From positions 174,036,240 through 174,100,239 of the forward strand of contig CM043944.1 in the NCBI GenBank assembly GCA_014529385.2: a stretch of DNA of 64,000 nt. The letters run 5' to 3'. Below, one piece after another: positions 1-11,465 of this stretch; the first letter of the stretch is position 1, and each line of letters begins with the position of its first letter. Both the position numbers and the translations under genes were made by a program. Under the pieces are notes generated by a model, which did not search any database, had not been told where the DNA came from, and worked only from the letters and a program-made list of their open reading frames with translations. The DNA is from Adiantum capillus-veneris. Taxonomy: Eukaryota > Streptophyta > Polypodiopsida > Polypodiales > Pteridaceae.

Positions 1-605
1 CTACCACTTCTAGATTATTGTAACTCGTTCAATGTGTGCATATTTATTTTTATCTAGAGGGTGAGTCTTGCTTGATTATGAACCAAGAAGAATTATATGC
101 ACAACTCATTCCAATTGCTAGGAAAAAAGTATACATCATTGTGAGCACAAAATTGAACAGTTCAAGGTTTGTTTGAGAGAAAAAGTTTAGCCGCTATAAA
201 TGCATCAGTAAGGCCTTTCATGTTACCCTTGATTTGATAGGATCTAAGCTTGGATGTTTTCATTTTTCTCTTATTTTGAGAGCTCTTTGTGTACATAAGT
301 GGGTGAGAGAGAGTCTTCTATGGCTTCAATTTTAAGTATTCACCACCAAATACCACACTTCTTAAGTGAATCATTTGCTACCTCCTCACAAGCTCTCACA
401 GCCAAAGGTCCGGTACCTTCTTGGTAAGTATGCCAAATTCTTGACATAATTTTGGTGAACTCAACACAAAACTGCCAAGGTGAGAGTTTGTGGGTAACTA
501 TGGGTTATCATGCAAAGCAACATGGTATGCATTTTGAACCAGAAAGAATGCAAATGTTTCAAGAATTTTTAACTATCATGCCAGTGAAAGAAGGGATATT
601 TCAGC
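1..605. other. Unassigned AT-rich DNA
   Basis: No ORF of useful length and no repeat boundary is visible. It lies directly upstream of a decayed Ty3 gag region, so it may be that element's leader or LTR, but I see no primer-binding site or terminal repeat to prove it. Confidence 0.3.
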
Positions 606-1410
606 AACCAAATCCATACAAGCGGTAGTCAACAAAAAGGATCAATTTGATGGCAAAGATGTGACCAAGTGCTTTCACAACTACATGAAGGAGATGAAGT
701 TGCAGCACATTTTAGAAGGTGAGATGATTCAAAATTTTGTGCTAGTTGTTTATTTAGAAATTAGGAAACATGTAAGGCAATCAAAGATGGGAATGGGAGA
801 AATTGGAAATAACTCAAACTAGCTTTAAAGGAGGAATATTTCATGGAGGACTCTGCGAGAGTGACCAAAAGGACATTCTTAGAATCGGTAGCCAAGACAA
901 AGCAGGGAATTTCAATAATGGAGTTACTTAGGGAATTTGAGTGGTGCTATGCAAAACTCATGAGGAGAGAAAAGGTGACACTAGATGCAAAGAAGACATA
1001 TTGTTTCTTACAAGCTACAGGTAAAAGAGGTTCAAGAGAATTTGGAGCTACTTCTTGAAAATAAATATGCCAAGAAAGGACTAAAGACAGACTAGAATGA
1101 GGTTGAAGGTGATGTCTCACTGCTTGCCAAGCAAGAAAGAAGAAGAGATAAGATGGTAGCGAACACTACAACTCCTTCCTCCTCAACTTTTGACAAAATG
1201 GTAAAGCTTTCTTTTGTAGCTCCTAAGTTTGATGAGTCCATGCTAGATGATCTTGTGAAGGGAACGTGCAACTTAAAAGGTAAAATGTGAAAATCTTGAA
1301 GAAAAAGGCAAACCGTTGGGGCCACTTCCTAGGAAAGACAACAGCCCAAAGAAGGGTTTGTCCATAGATGTATTTGGTGTGATAGTATATACCATGTAAG
1401 AAGGGACTGT
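606..1410 (+). pseudogene. gag: Decayed Ty3/Gypsy gag with zinc knuckle
   Basis: Broken reading frames resemble a plant Ty3/Gypsy Gag, the structural protein that packages element RNA. Around 645-840 a frame reads DGKDVTKCFHNYMKEM and then a hydrophobic helix. It continues at 843-1058 with EEYFMEDSARVTKRTFLE and a segment ending in KKTYCFLQATGK, the pattern of a Gag capsid core. A zinc knuckle of the form CX2CX4HX4C (CIWCDSIYHVRRDC) can be read at 1369-1410. Stops and frameshifts separate these pieces, so no full protein can be made. The integrase remnant 2 kb downstream on the same strand is probably from the same or a closely related element. The family call rests on remembered family patterns, not on a search. 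Confidence 0.65.
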
Positions 1411-1611
1411 GATAGTTTTAGTGATGCTTTGACAAAAGATGTTGTCTTTTTTTAAGTATGGTAAACTCCACTTAAGGGAGGTTTATGGCTATCAGCTATT
1501 TTTTGGTGTTTTGATAAAAAATTTGCACTTTTTTCTTGTGGTCTCTTTTTAAAAAGTTGATCTATAGTTATCATGAAAGCACTAGTCAAATATCAACCCA
1601 AAATGTCTACC

Positions 1612-1916
1612 AGGTACATGGATCGTGATCCATATTGGGAAGAACCTTGGGATGAATTTTTGTCCTGTGGGTTCTCTCTTGCCAATATAAGCCAAATCTT
1701 ACCCCTTTTTGAATTTGAAACTCTAAAAGTTCAATTTCCCAGGAGTTTACTAGATTTCCAAGATTTTTTGCAGATGGATCCAATTTCCTGATTTTAGATA
1801 TACTCTAGCAGTCTATTTTTGTCAAACTCATGCATTTGGTATCTGGAATCAAGCCCAAACAATCGGTGAGAATTTTTAGTCAATTGGTCACAAAGGTACA
1901 TGGATCGTGATCCATG
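1612..1916. repeat. Twin near-palindromes about 285 bp apart
   Basis: GGTACATGGATCGTGATCCAT occurs, essentially unchanged, at about 1613-1633 and 1896-1916. Its core ATGGATCGTGATCCAT is an imperfect palindrome. The sequence between the two copies is not otherwise duplicated. Confidence 0.6.
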
Positions 1917-2944
1917 TTCCTCAGCAAAATTGAGAAAAAATTGCTCAGATAGTTTCTTGCAACCCCTGTTATCCCTTTTTTCAAGGTCTTTTTGGGTTTG
2001 ATTCAAGTTTGATGCTTTGGCCATCAAATTTTTACTTTTTCAGAGTTATGGTCTTTTGTACCAAAATATGGTTTTGAACAGTTTTTACCGTGCTGCTTTC
2101 AACCCCAATTTATGCTTTTAGTTTTTATTTAACCTACTCCTATGAATTAAAATGAATCTAGGAACAGAAATAAATAAAATAGTGCAAAGATAACAATGTT
2201 ATAGATGGATAAGCAGCCCTTACCAAGCGCAGAGAAAAAATAATAATAAAATACCTTTTATATCTCACTCATAGCTCTCCTTGCTCATAAAGAGTAGAAA
2301 AGGTCAGTCCTCGACTCCAGTCTCTACCAAGCACTAAACTCTCGTCTAGCCGCTTTACTACCTAACGGTAAATGGAATGGTTGTCAAAATATCTAAAAAA
2401 GAAGCTTTTCCGTACAACCAGGTCACTCACCACCTAAGGATCGTGTTCCTTGACAGTGGCACCAATGTTAGCGGGCTATCATGACAGACGTCTACAGCAT
2501 AACTATCTGGCACTAACATATGTCAATACTCAAGGAAGCAACTCAAGATGGGGCACGGAGACTCTTGGAGATTGTCAGTCTCAAGAAGTGAACCTACAAA
2601 ACTATGCGATAAACTACTTTTAGAAAATCTATCACTCTCTAATTTGAAAATGTGTCTTTGTCCAACCTCATCGGTTTAGGTCATCACGCCTTTTTGGCAT
2701 CCAAACGGTGTCGGATTGCAACGGAACTTAAGGAGGAGTATTACAACACCTAAAGGCACAATCCTACCAAGTCTTGCAGTCATCCGGTAAGGTACCAGAA
2801 TCCCGATCTATCCCAAAAAAATGTGCATAAAATTGCAAGAGAACTATTCAGAAAGGTAGCTCTATAGTATAGAAACACTCTTCCAATGTCAAAAAATCAG
2901 AATATAACCATTTTAGCACTCAAATCCATGCATTTAGCTCACAA

Positions 2945-3145
2945 ACCGGTTGTCGCAAACCACAACAAAACTCAGAATGGTTACACTTACATTAAAGATC
3001 AAGAGACAAGGAACCCAATGTAATAAACAGAATAGAATTCTAATTATCGGTTGTCGTAGACCACAACAAAACCGAGAATGGTTACACTTAGATTAAAGAG
3101 CAAGAGACAAGGAACCCAATGCAGTAATAAACAGAATTCTGATTC
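2945..3145. repeat. Imperfect tandem duplication, unit about 105 bp
   Basis: Two successive copies share CGGTTGTCG, then CCACAACAAAAC, GAATGGTTACACTTA and AAGAGACAAGGAACCCAATG. They differ by scattered substitutions and small indels. No coding function is apparent. Confidence 0.75.
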
Positions 3146-3419
3146 AAAGAGAACTATTGATTACAAATGGTAGCAGACGTCTTTTGAAAAAAAGGATTGA
3201 ATACAACTAAGTGTGGTCTGTAGCCAGCTCTTTAGGTGACAGTCCGCTGCATCCACCAAAAATGTAGCTTGTCAAGTGTATTCAAATGTCCATCATTGTG
3301 ATGGGTTGCACCTTACATATCCACTAGCTATGCACTATAAATGGGTTGTGGATCTAGTCACAATGCCTTTAGGACTCTAACAAATGAGATGCTTAATTCT
3401 CGCACAAGAGGACCTAACT

Positions 3420-4295
3420 AGCTAGGTTGAAGGGCAAGCATTAAGAGAAAAAACCATGGAAGCTGTATGCAAATTCCTTCTTGATGATGTGATTTGTCGT
3501 TATGATTGTGTGAAAAAGATCATTGTAGATAGAGGTGAATTAGATTTTGAGGAAGCAAGGGAGCTCTTTTTTAGATTAGGAATCAAGCTTTCTCTTACTA
3601 TAGCTTACAACCCTGAAGGCAATGGAAAGAGTGAAAGAGGGAATCCTCCTATCATCAAAGCTTTGGTCCAAGGCTTGTAAAGAAAGAGTTGATGAGTGGC
3701 CAAAATTGTTTCCATATGCTTTATGGACTAATTGCACAATACATAGCTCAATAACTGGCTATATGCATGCGCAACTGATGTATGGTCAAAAGCCAGTGAT
3801 GCCAATTGAAGATACAATTCCTTCATGGAATGTACTACCTTGACAAGATGGGTTTAGCAGAGAAGAGCTCATTGTCTTGTGTATAAGACAACTGGAGATA
3901 ATACATGGAGAAATTAAGGCTGCAAAAGAGCAACTAAAAAATGCAAGGTTGAAAAACAAGGACTACTTTGATAAGCAACATCGGCTCAAAAGCAAACCAC
4001 TCAACAAAGAGGATTGGGTTTTAGTGTATGATACTAGCCCTGATAACCAGCACTTAGTCATGCAATCTCAAAAATATGTTTGGACTGTATGTTGTAAAAT
4101 GTGCATGACAATGTTACTTATAGCTTGGCTGAACTAGATGGGACAGAAGTAAAGGTTCCCATTGCAGGAAAAGGGTTCAAAGTGTTTAAAGGAATAGAAG
4201 ACAGTGCTCTAGAAGATGTTGAGGAAGAGGAAGAGAAAAACATGGGTGAAAAACAAAGTGAAGATAAAGCTTTGGAATCTATCGATGAAGATTAA
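3420..4295 (+). pseudogene. pol (IN): Ty3/Gypsy integrase C-terminal half, broken
   Basis: This is the second half of a retroviral-type integrase, which inserts element cDNA into the host genome. The frame at 3456-3680 contains VIVDRGELDFEEA-like and AYNPEGNGKSERG segments, matching the second acidic residue and the region of the third in the DDE core. After a frame shift near 3665, the frame at 3622-3843 gives WPKLFPYALWTN and TGYMHAQLMYGQKPVMP, typical of the post-catalytic region. After a stop at 3841, the frame at 3877-4137 has a basic helix and EDWVLVYDTSPDNQH, the GPY-like C-terminal fold. The last part is acidic (EDVEEEEEKN). The frame is interrupted at least three times and is not functional. 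Confidence 0.75.
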
Positions 4296-4366
4296 ATCAT
4301 GGAAGATCTACAAGGGAGTGAACCTACAGAAAATCGAATGTGGCACATACTAGAGGATTTGTAGGT

Positions 4367-4380
4367 TTAGAGGGGGTGGA
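4367..4380 (+). other. Polypurine tract before 3' LTR
   Basis: The purine-rich run TTTAGAGGGGGTGGA lies directly before TGTCGGTTTTGTGGC, which starts with TG as an LTR should. It sits about 70 bp after the last integrase-element codons, where second-strand priming is expected. Confidence 0.6.
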
Positions 4381-5160
4381 TGTCGGTTTTGTGGCACGTA
4401 CATAGTGGGAATGAATGCTAGGAGATTTATTTTGTAAATTTTTAGATGCATGAGTATATTTACCATAATGTACATATGCATTTTTAAGTATAATAATAAG
4501 CTTTTTATGTCATCCTAGTATTGTCTGAATGATAACATACTTTTACTTTATCGTGAGAAAGTATTGGGGGTAAAAGCATCAATAGATCTGTCTCTTTAAT
4601 TGGAGAAAAAAGAATTGGTGATTTCTTTACATTATCCCATCATCATCTCATACTCTAAATAGATCCTATAGCTAGTGTGATTCTAAATATATATATTTTT
4701 CATGTATTTTACATATTTTTCTCATATTCCTTTTCTATAGTTACTAGGAAGGTATCAAATCCTAGTGGGACACTAGCTTGCATAATTTTCAAGAATGCAC
4801 CTATTTTAATCCATTATTGAAAGGATGCCTACAACAAAAAATCAAGGAGAAATGTCATGCTTTCATATTGCATGAGGTGTCCATTGGAATCAAATGAAAT
4901 TTTAGGCTAAGGGAACCACAAGTAGACTTTTGCTACTAGAAAGATACCCAATTTTGATAATTTTTTCACACATAGTTTCCATTTGCATTGGAAAAAACAT
5001 ATAAACTTGGGGTTGTAGCACATCAGCTGAATTTTTTATACCTATTTTTTAAGTCTTTATTTTGAACCACAGTTGAGGAGATATTCTCAAATGCTGGACC
5101 CCAGCCTGCTCACATCTTGCAAGAATATACCATTTCAAACTTTGTCAGCTCCTATTCATA
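4381..5160 (+). other. Probable start of a 3' LTR; right end unknown
   Basis: The position after a polypurine tract suggests LTR sequence beginning with TGTCGG. I could not find a second copy in this window, so neither the length nor the right end can be given. No ORF is present. Confidence 0.35.
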
Positions 5161-5169
5161 GTCCGCTTT

Positions 5170-5265
5170 TGTATTCGGCCACCGGCCATTGACTTCTAAC
5201 CACCGGCCACCGGCCATTGACTACCGACCACCGTCCAACCGGTCAGACCGATCATTTTCGACCAC
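5170..5265. repeat. Short GC-rich tandem motif CCACCGGCCATTGACT
   Basis: The words CACCGGCCATTGACT and ACCACCG recur three to four times with small changes in otherwise AT-rich DNA. No gene is recognised. Confidence 0.55.
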
Positions 5266-5789
5266 TTTCAAGCTGCCGTCCGGCCATAATATTTTGGCAA
5301 AAAAGAATATTCCGGCGAGCCGTGAAAATTTTGGTTTTCGGCGAGTGATTTTTATTCACGCACGATGGCTTCTCCTCATAAAGGGGGCCTTACAAGTGTG
5401 CATTTTTACCACAAAAAATTACAAGAGGTAAATCAAGCTCCATACTTAACAAGAAGATGGCATGGATTATGCTCTATGTCTTGACATGTTGTTGTCAACA
5501 CAATTAGATTGGGCAAAACATACAAAGAAAAGTGCAAGAGCTTCCACAATTATAGAAAAAATTGAAAGACAATATTGGGAGCTACAGGGGAGATTGAGCC
5601 AATGAAAGTTGTAAAATTTACAAGGGATGTAAGATTTTCATAATGCTCTGAAGAAGAGAATATGTAATGTTTTCTCTTTACAAAAAACATATGAGTATAT
5701 AATGTTTAAAAAATTCTCTCAAGTAGAGATTATGTAATGTTCTCAAGTAGAGAGTGTGTAATCTTCTCAAGTAGAATATGTAATGCTTT

Positions 5790-6281
5790 GCTATTTACAA
5801 AATGTTGGTTCAAAAAAAGATTTCTGGGGATTCTAGGGGTCCTAGGACTTTTTCTTCTTCTGGCCACTTCTATTCTTTTTGGGATCTTCCTTGGTGTTTT
5901 TGGCTCTTCTATTTTTTTTCCCCTCCTTAGGCTCTATCTCTTTGGCTATCTTTTTTTGTTTATCTTCCTCCTTAGGCTTTGGCTCCTTTGGTGTTTTTTG
6001 ATTATCTTCCTCCTTTGGCTTTGGTTCTTTTGATGTCCTCTGCTTCTTCTTTGTCTCCTTCTTCTGCTCCTCTTTGGCATGTGTTTGTGTTTCACACTCT
6101 TTCTAGGGGAAATAGGCTTCTTTGCCTCTTCCCTTCCTTTGAAACCTCCTTGGGATTCTCTTCCTGTACCTTTGCTCTTTTGTGTGGATCTTCATTGCCC
6201 TCTGTGGTGCCTGGCCTTTTTCTTTGGCTTCTTTGGCCCTTTGGGGGCTTAGGTGTTGTTGTGGGTAGTGGAATCACCTAA
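5790..6281 (-). pseudogene. Lys/Glu/Pro-rich protein fragment
   Basis: On the minus strand, frames across this region encode a highly charged tail. One frame at about 5930-6055 reads KEPKPKEEDNQKTP followed by a second unit, KEPKPKEEDKQKK, so a 13-14-residue unit is repeated. Another frame (6092-6277) is also rich in K, E and P. Different frames carry the charged sequence in different parts, which points to frameshifts in an older coding region or to a simple-sequence origin. No family is recognised, and the charge bias alone does not support a function. Confidence 0.35.
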
Positions 6282-7245
6282 TCAACTTTGCCCTTATCCA
6301 CCAAACGTGGTTGTGGACATAGCAATTCCTATTGATCAAGCAAAGAAAGATTAGTGTGTTGACTCTCACAGAGAACATTTCAAGTAACATCTATATTTAT
6401 ATGTTCAAATGCTTACCCTAATATTCTTGTTTGGGTTTAAATAGGTGTAGTCAATCACTAGCTTTGCATTTATTATCACTCTCCATCGAGAAAGCCTCCT
6501 TCTGCAAGGGTGTCTACACAAACAGAAGGAAAAGCATAAATACACCATTTAAAAATGTATTTACTTACAACTTAACAGTTTCATTTAAGATATGCACGTC
6601 ATCCATGAGCTTTGTGATGGGAAGACTCAACTTCCAGCAGAATGCAAAGCATTGGCTAAACCAAAGACAAAATAAATAAAAGTGGAAGCTCTAACTAAAG
6701 TATTGGACAGTTACACTTACAATCTAGCCATTCCATGGTGGGTCTCAAGAGATTTTGATATGAAACATGTCTTATCAATTATATCAATTGCAACAAGACT
6801 TCACTGTGAGTTTTTTCAAGACCATTGGACATTGTCAAAAGCCTCGAAGATTTAAAACTCAAACTGAGCACCTCTTGCACACACCCTCCCTCCCCCCCCC
6901 CCCAACACCATGGTGATGTGAAATCCATGCCATGCTCTTCTTTGAATCAAATTGTTACAAGTTTTGGTGTATGCCATATAGAAATGGTATTCCCTCCTAT
7001 AAGGGACCGGTATCTTGTCAATGTAATACGATATCCCTCAAGGTTTAATTTGAGCTTGAAATTTTTTTATACATTTATTTTGGGAATAGAATACTTCCAT
7101 TCACTTTTGTGAGTTTGCCCCAAAAAAAAAATGGTATTCCCTATGTTTCAAGGATGCTTTTTTTCTTCCAAACTCACAATTGTGAGTGGATGTATTGACT
7201 TCTCTAAAATAAATGTACAAAGAAACCTCAAGCTCTTGTTGAGCC
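6282..7245. other. No gene or repeat recognised
   Basis: AT-rich sequence with a short C-run near 6892. The short ORFs present have no recognisable motif. Confidence 0.35.
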
Positions 7246-7249
7246 TTAA

Positions 7250-8579
7250 CACTAGAATGGTAACCTAACAGGACATAAAAGTGTCCTTTCAGGGTTTTGG
7301 GAAAAATTTCCAAAACCATAGTAGATCCACTTAGTTTGAAAAATCCTTTCATGAGCTTATAGTTCAATAACTACTACATATGGAAAAAATGAGAAACTTG
7401 TAATTTTTCTCATCCCTTGGTAACTACAAGCCTCCAAAGTTGATGGACCAGTGCATTTTGCCCAAAACAGCAATTTCTTACGGTTGATTGCATATAAATA
7501 AGAGTGGAGATTTTTATAGGACATGAGATAAAATGCCCCGTTAACTTCAATGGGTTGGTGACCAAAACATATGGTTGCTTTTACCTCACTAATTTTTTTT
7601 TGGGCAAAAAAAATAGGTACAAAAAAGTTGCATTGTTGCCATTCTGCGGACCTATCATCAAAGTTTCTATAGTCACGCTCAATACAGATACTATATACAT
7701 GTTTTCTTAGTTCCCTTTGGGACTCTGGATTCAAAAGAAGCATGTCAAAAGGATAATGGATCTCTTACAATTGGAACCTTGGGGGAAATGATAAAGTGCT
7801 AAATACAGCAAACATGAAAAAACTGGGTTTAGCATTATGAGCTCTAGAAACGCATAGAAACTACTCAATATCTAGCCAAGTTTGTAGTCTATGATTAGAT
7901 ATGGTCACTACCTACAAAATACACACAATTGGCCTAAGAAACTAGCAATATTGAGAAAGTTATACTTGCTACTCTAAAATGTATCGTATTCTTCAGCAAT
8001 CAAAAAACTCAACCACCATCATATACTATGCTATATAGCATATTAGGTCCCCCAAAACTCAAGGAAGATTAGCTTTATGTTATACATAACACTTACACAA
8101 TCAAAATTGAATTTGGATATCAAGAAAGCCACCAAAAAAATCATAAAAGTGCTAATTTTGGCCAAAAAGAAGGATTATGCAATTCTTGTAAATTGGTCAT
8201 AACTTTCAATTTTAACACTTAGCTCTCCCTACAAGCATCAAAACATGTTGAGAACTATGAAGGCTAACCTCTAGCCATCTAAACCTCACAAACATGAAGT
8301 TTAGAGTGGTATAGTTGCCAAAAAATTTAAAAAAGACAAAATCAGGACCCGTTTTTTCACACAGTTTAGGTTCAAAAATGTTGTGCAAGAGTAAGGTTAA
8401 TGGTGAGATCGATACTAAAAAAAACATGCTAAGTTTTTTTCAGCTCATAAGGCAACTTTGTGGATATATAGCACCTAGAAATTCATTTTCATACTCTTCA
8501 AATAATTCAAGAAAAATGGTCACTTAAGAGGACACAAAAGTGTCCAAGGACATAAAAGTGTCCTGTTACCATTCTAGTG
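7250..8579. mobile_element. Non-autonomous element with piggyBac-like ends and TTAA target
   Basis: The left end reads TTAA then CACTAGAATGGTAAC at 7246-7264. The right end is the exact reverse complement followed by TTAA at 8580-8583. This gives a 1330-bp element with 15-bp perfect terminal inverted repeats. Inside both ends lies the near-palindrome GGACATAAAAGTGTCC, doubled at the right end (about 8529-8564), giving subterminal repeats. A TTAA target and termini beginning C-C/A-CTAGAA resemble the piggyBac superfamily. Short ORFs inside (for example 7357-7743 on -) show no transposase motif, so it would need a transposase from elsewhere. The superfamily assignment is inference from the ends only. 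Confidence 0.65.
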
Positions 8580-8762
8580 TTAATTAAGGGATTTTGTAAT
8601 ACATTGATAAGCTACTTGACCTCAACAACATGCACCCATGTTATGGCCAAATCTAAGTCAACAAGTCTATAATTAGAATTAGAAAAAATGAACAAGAAAA
8701 AAATTTGTGCTTATTTCTATAAAATCTATGATCAAATATATGGGTCTTTTTATGGAATTTCT

Positions 8763-9180
8763 ATTAGGTTAAAGCCACATGTGGTTAGTTAGGCCAGGCG
8801 CCCACCCACTATACTTATTCATTATGTATATAATAGAATAAGGGGGCTCACATGTTGATAGTGAGTTTTAGCCCCTACAAACACAAGTCTCCTCTCCTCT
8901 CTTCTCCATTGCTGCACACACATGCTACAGCATGTTTTTGTAGATCTATTTTGTCCTATCAAAATCTTTTTGTTTAGGCCTATTCCTGCCTCTCCTCGCC
9001 AATTTTTTGTTCTCTTCAACTTTGCAGAAGAAATTTTCTCAAAATCCTCATCGATTTTGAGATACGTCACTCGGACTACTTGCAAATCGTGTAGGATAGG
9101 CTACAGATTTTGTAGATCAGATTTCCCTTTGTTAGATTCAGGGTTTCAAGTCGATTCCTACAATTCCTAACCATTTTTGT
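8763..9180 (+). mobile_element. Left LTR of a Ty1/Copia element (partial boundary)
   Basis: From about 8763 the sequence matches the segment starting at 19528. Shared words include TAAAGCC, CACTATACTTATTCATTATGTA, AATAAGGGGG, TCACATGTT and ATAGTGAGTTTTAGCCC, ending in a run of CTCCTCTTCTCC type. The match fades after about 8945, because the right copy is truncated or rearranged there. The left edge is degraded (TATTAGG where the other copy has TGTTGGGG). The true LTR end on the inner side is not visible. Confidence 0.6.
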
Positions 9181-9870
9181 GTGCTCTACAACGTTGCAGA
9201 AGGAATTTTTGCACATTTCACACTGTTTGGGAGATATCTACTTTTCAGATAGCAAGGTGGTCTACTTCTTTTGAATACAAGTCCTTTGCATCACAGGAGT
9301 TTTATGATGTGTGTACATGTACACATATGCAAAGATACACTTGCAGATGATGTATGCATATTGTGGTGATTTGAGTGTTTTTTGAGCTGATTTGCTACAT
9401 CCAAAGAGCTCGGATTGAGCTTGTTGGTTCTCTTGTTTTGTGCATATATGGTTTTCTCTCTATGAAGAGAGTGTGAGCTAAGGATTTTAGAAAATTTATG
9501 CACACATGTTGAGAACATCTTGTGGATGCATGCACTCTTGTGGGCTCTCTCGATTCGAGAGTGGATTCATCACCATTTATGTGCATTGACTTGTGTGATT
9601 GAGAAAATTTCAAAAAGTGTGGTGCAGAAATTTGCAAAGAGTAATCTGAATTTTGACCATAATTGTGAGCTTAATTTATAGCTAATTTGGATGCTCATTT
9701 GATACACATTTGGTGCATTCTTGATGTTTATTTCTATTGCCATGTGGATGCACATGATGTGCACTTTTTGGCGAATGATATTCTTTGCCTTGCAATGGCA
9801 TGTGTGTGCTAATTTTTAGCTGTTTTGAGACTCAATTTGTGCTATATTTTAGTTGGTTTGCATCTGGCTA
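9181..9870 (+). other. Copia LTR/leader region, no gene
   Basis: Noncoding sequence between the left LTR start and the copia gag remnant. No primer-binding site is recognisable, so the LTR/leader boundary is unknown. Confidence 0.35.
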
Positions 9871-10123
9871 AAAGCATGCTTTGGTGGTACAAAAAGGATT
9901 GTCATTGACAACACCCTTGACAAATCTTTGAGTTAGAATTTCTACATGTCACATAAAAAACTACCTATCATACTATATATCAATGGATAGATCTTCAAAA
10001 GAAGAATCTAAAACCACAAGGTCCAAAAAGTTTTGACCTAAACTACAATTTTTTTACTAGTCCCCACTTTTTCATTGGTAGAAGTAAAATAGGTCCTTTT
10101 TTTGTACCACCAAACCACGCTTT
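9871..10123. mobile_element. 253-bp MITE with about 28-bp terminal inverted repeats
   Basis: The left end AAAGCATGCTTTGGTGGTAC is matched in reverse complement at the right end as AAAGCGTGGTTTGGTGGTAC. The pairing continues into ACAAAAAGGA versus ACAAAAAAAGGA. The interior is AT-rich and noncoding. No clear target-site duplication is seen, so the superfamily cannot be assigned. It lies in the leader of the copia element. Confidence 0.65.
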
Positions 10124-10739
10124 CACCCATCTAGGTTTATGCTAGTATATGCCTTGCTTATAGAGTGCGGTTGATGCATTTTGTGTTTTGGATTACAAGA
10201 TTGTTTCCTAGGTTCAGGCGGTGGAGATTTTGGGACAGCTCATGTACGCTTGAGTGCAAATTTTGCACATGATTTTCTCATGGTTTTGAGCATGTTTATG
10301 GAATGTATGTTTATTATGGTTAGATAGTCAAGATACAGTCTTCTCTGCAAGAATTCTCTTGGCAGTTTATTTGCTTATGCGCATGATTTGCAATTGCGTT
10401 TGATTCTAGTGGTTGCTTTGCCATAGTGTTTTGGCATTGCATTGTGAGAGTGTTTTCTCACTGGATGATTTCATTTAACATGTATGCTATAATCTCTTCA
10501 GGGTGGAGATTGTTGATAATAGATTCATCGGTTATCGCATAGTGCATAGTGCTCTTGGATTAGATCGTGTTTTTTTGGCATCATTTGAGCATTTTGAATC
10601 ACTTGTTTTGTTACATTGATTGCCATATTTTCTGACAGTTCTCTTGGACACCTTATGCTAGCTTATGTTGTGTTTTCACAGTACAGGTGTGTGAGTTATC
10701 CGGGCTTTGGCTATTGAGTTGATCGATTTGTGCTTGATC

Positions 10740-11062
10740 TTTTCACAGGTTATCGCCATGGATTTGGCATGTACATCATTGTTAGGGTTTATGCTTTTCC
10801 ATACGAAGTTTGATGGTTCAAACTTGAGCGTTGGAAAGCAGGTATGCATGATGCATTGACTCAATCAAGTGTTGCCACTACAGGGCATGGATGCTAGACC
10901 AAAGTCTATGACTAACGACGATGAGTGGGAGGACTTGGATGAGCTTGCATGTTCAATGATCATGTTACACCTTGGTGAGTCTATCTATCACATTGGTTAG
11001 GATGCATGTACACCTAAAGATTTATGGAAAAGATTGTGCAATTCTTTTAGCACAAATGAGTC
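10740..11062 (+). pseudogene. gag: Ty1/Copia gag, 5' part, broken
   Basis: A copia-type Gag start can be followed across frames. ATG near 10757 leads to KFDGSN, then in another frame ERWKAGMHDALTQSS, then in a third KSMTNDDEWEDLDELACSMIMLHL and CTPKDLWKRLCNSF. These are the marks of the UBN2/Gag domain of Ty1/Copia elements. At least two frameshifts and one stop break the frame. It ends exactly at a hAT insertion, and Gag continues with its zinc knuckle after 18227, so the two halves were one gene. Confidence 0.7.
11055..11062. repeat. hAT target-site duplication, left copy (AATGAGTC)
   Basis: The 8-bp AATGAGTC occurs here and again at 18220-18227. Eight base pairs is the standard hAT duplication length. 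Confidence 0.8.
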
Positions 11063-11465
11063 CTAAGTTGCATTATGTGTTAAACGTTAAACATATTATA
11101 CGCGTTTAATGCTTGTATAATATGTTTGGGGGTATAAAATGGTCGTATTATATGATGACACATCATTGAATTCGGCTCTCCATATTATTTCTTTACTTCA
11201 CTCGAAGAATTCTTTGATCAAAGATTTTTTCGATCAAAGTGCTCAGTATATATATATGCAACCACCAGAGCTCTCTCAGGAACATTTCACACAATCAAAC
11301 ATTGAGCTACTTGATAAAAGCAATCATCTTCTCTCTAAAGATAAAATATTTATAAAAATATAGAAAATAATATCTAGTTAAAATTAATTTAAACACCAAT
11401 TTTATGTTTTTTGTTTTTTGGTTTTTAAGTTTTGAATCAAAATAAAAATTAAAAATTTCTCTTTC

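Larger units (their letters stand above)
1411..3419. other. Gap between gag and integrase remnants
   Basis: No protease, reverse transcriptase or RNase H is recognisable here. The stretch holds two copies of a near-palindrome (1612-1637 and 1896-1916) and a tandem duplication (2945-3145). It may be an insertion or a rearranged region that replaced the pol centre. Confidence 0.4.

Noticed and set aside
2440-2480. TTGGTGCCACTGTCA (minus strand) as a primer-binding site
   Set aside because: It resembles PBS-like words in some elements, but no LTR end adjoins it and no matching tRNA type could be assigned.
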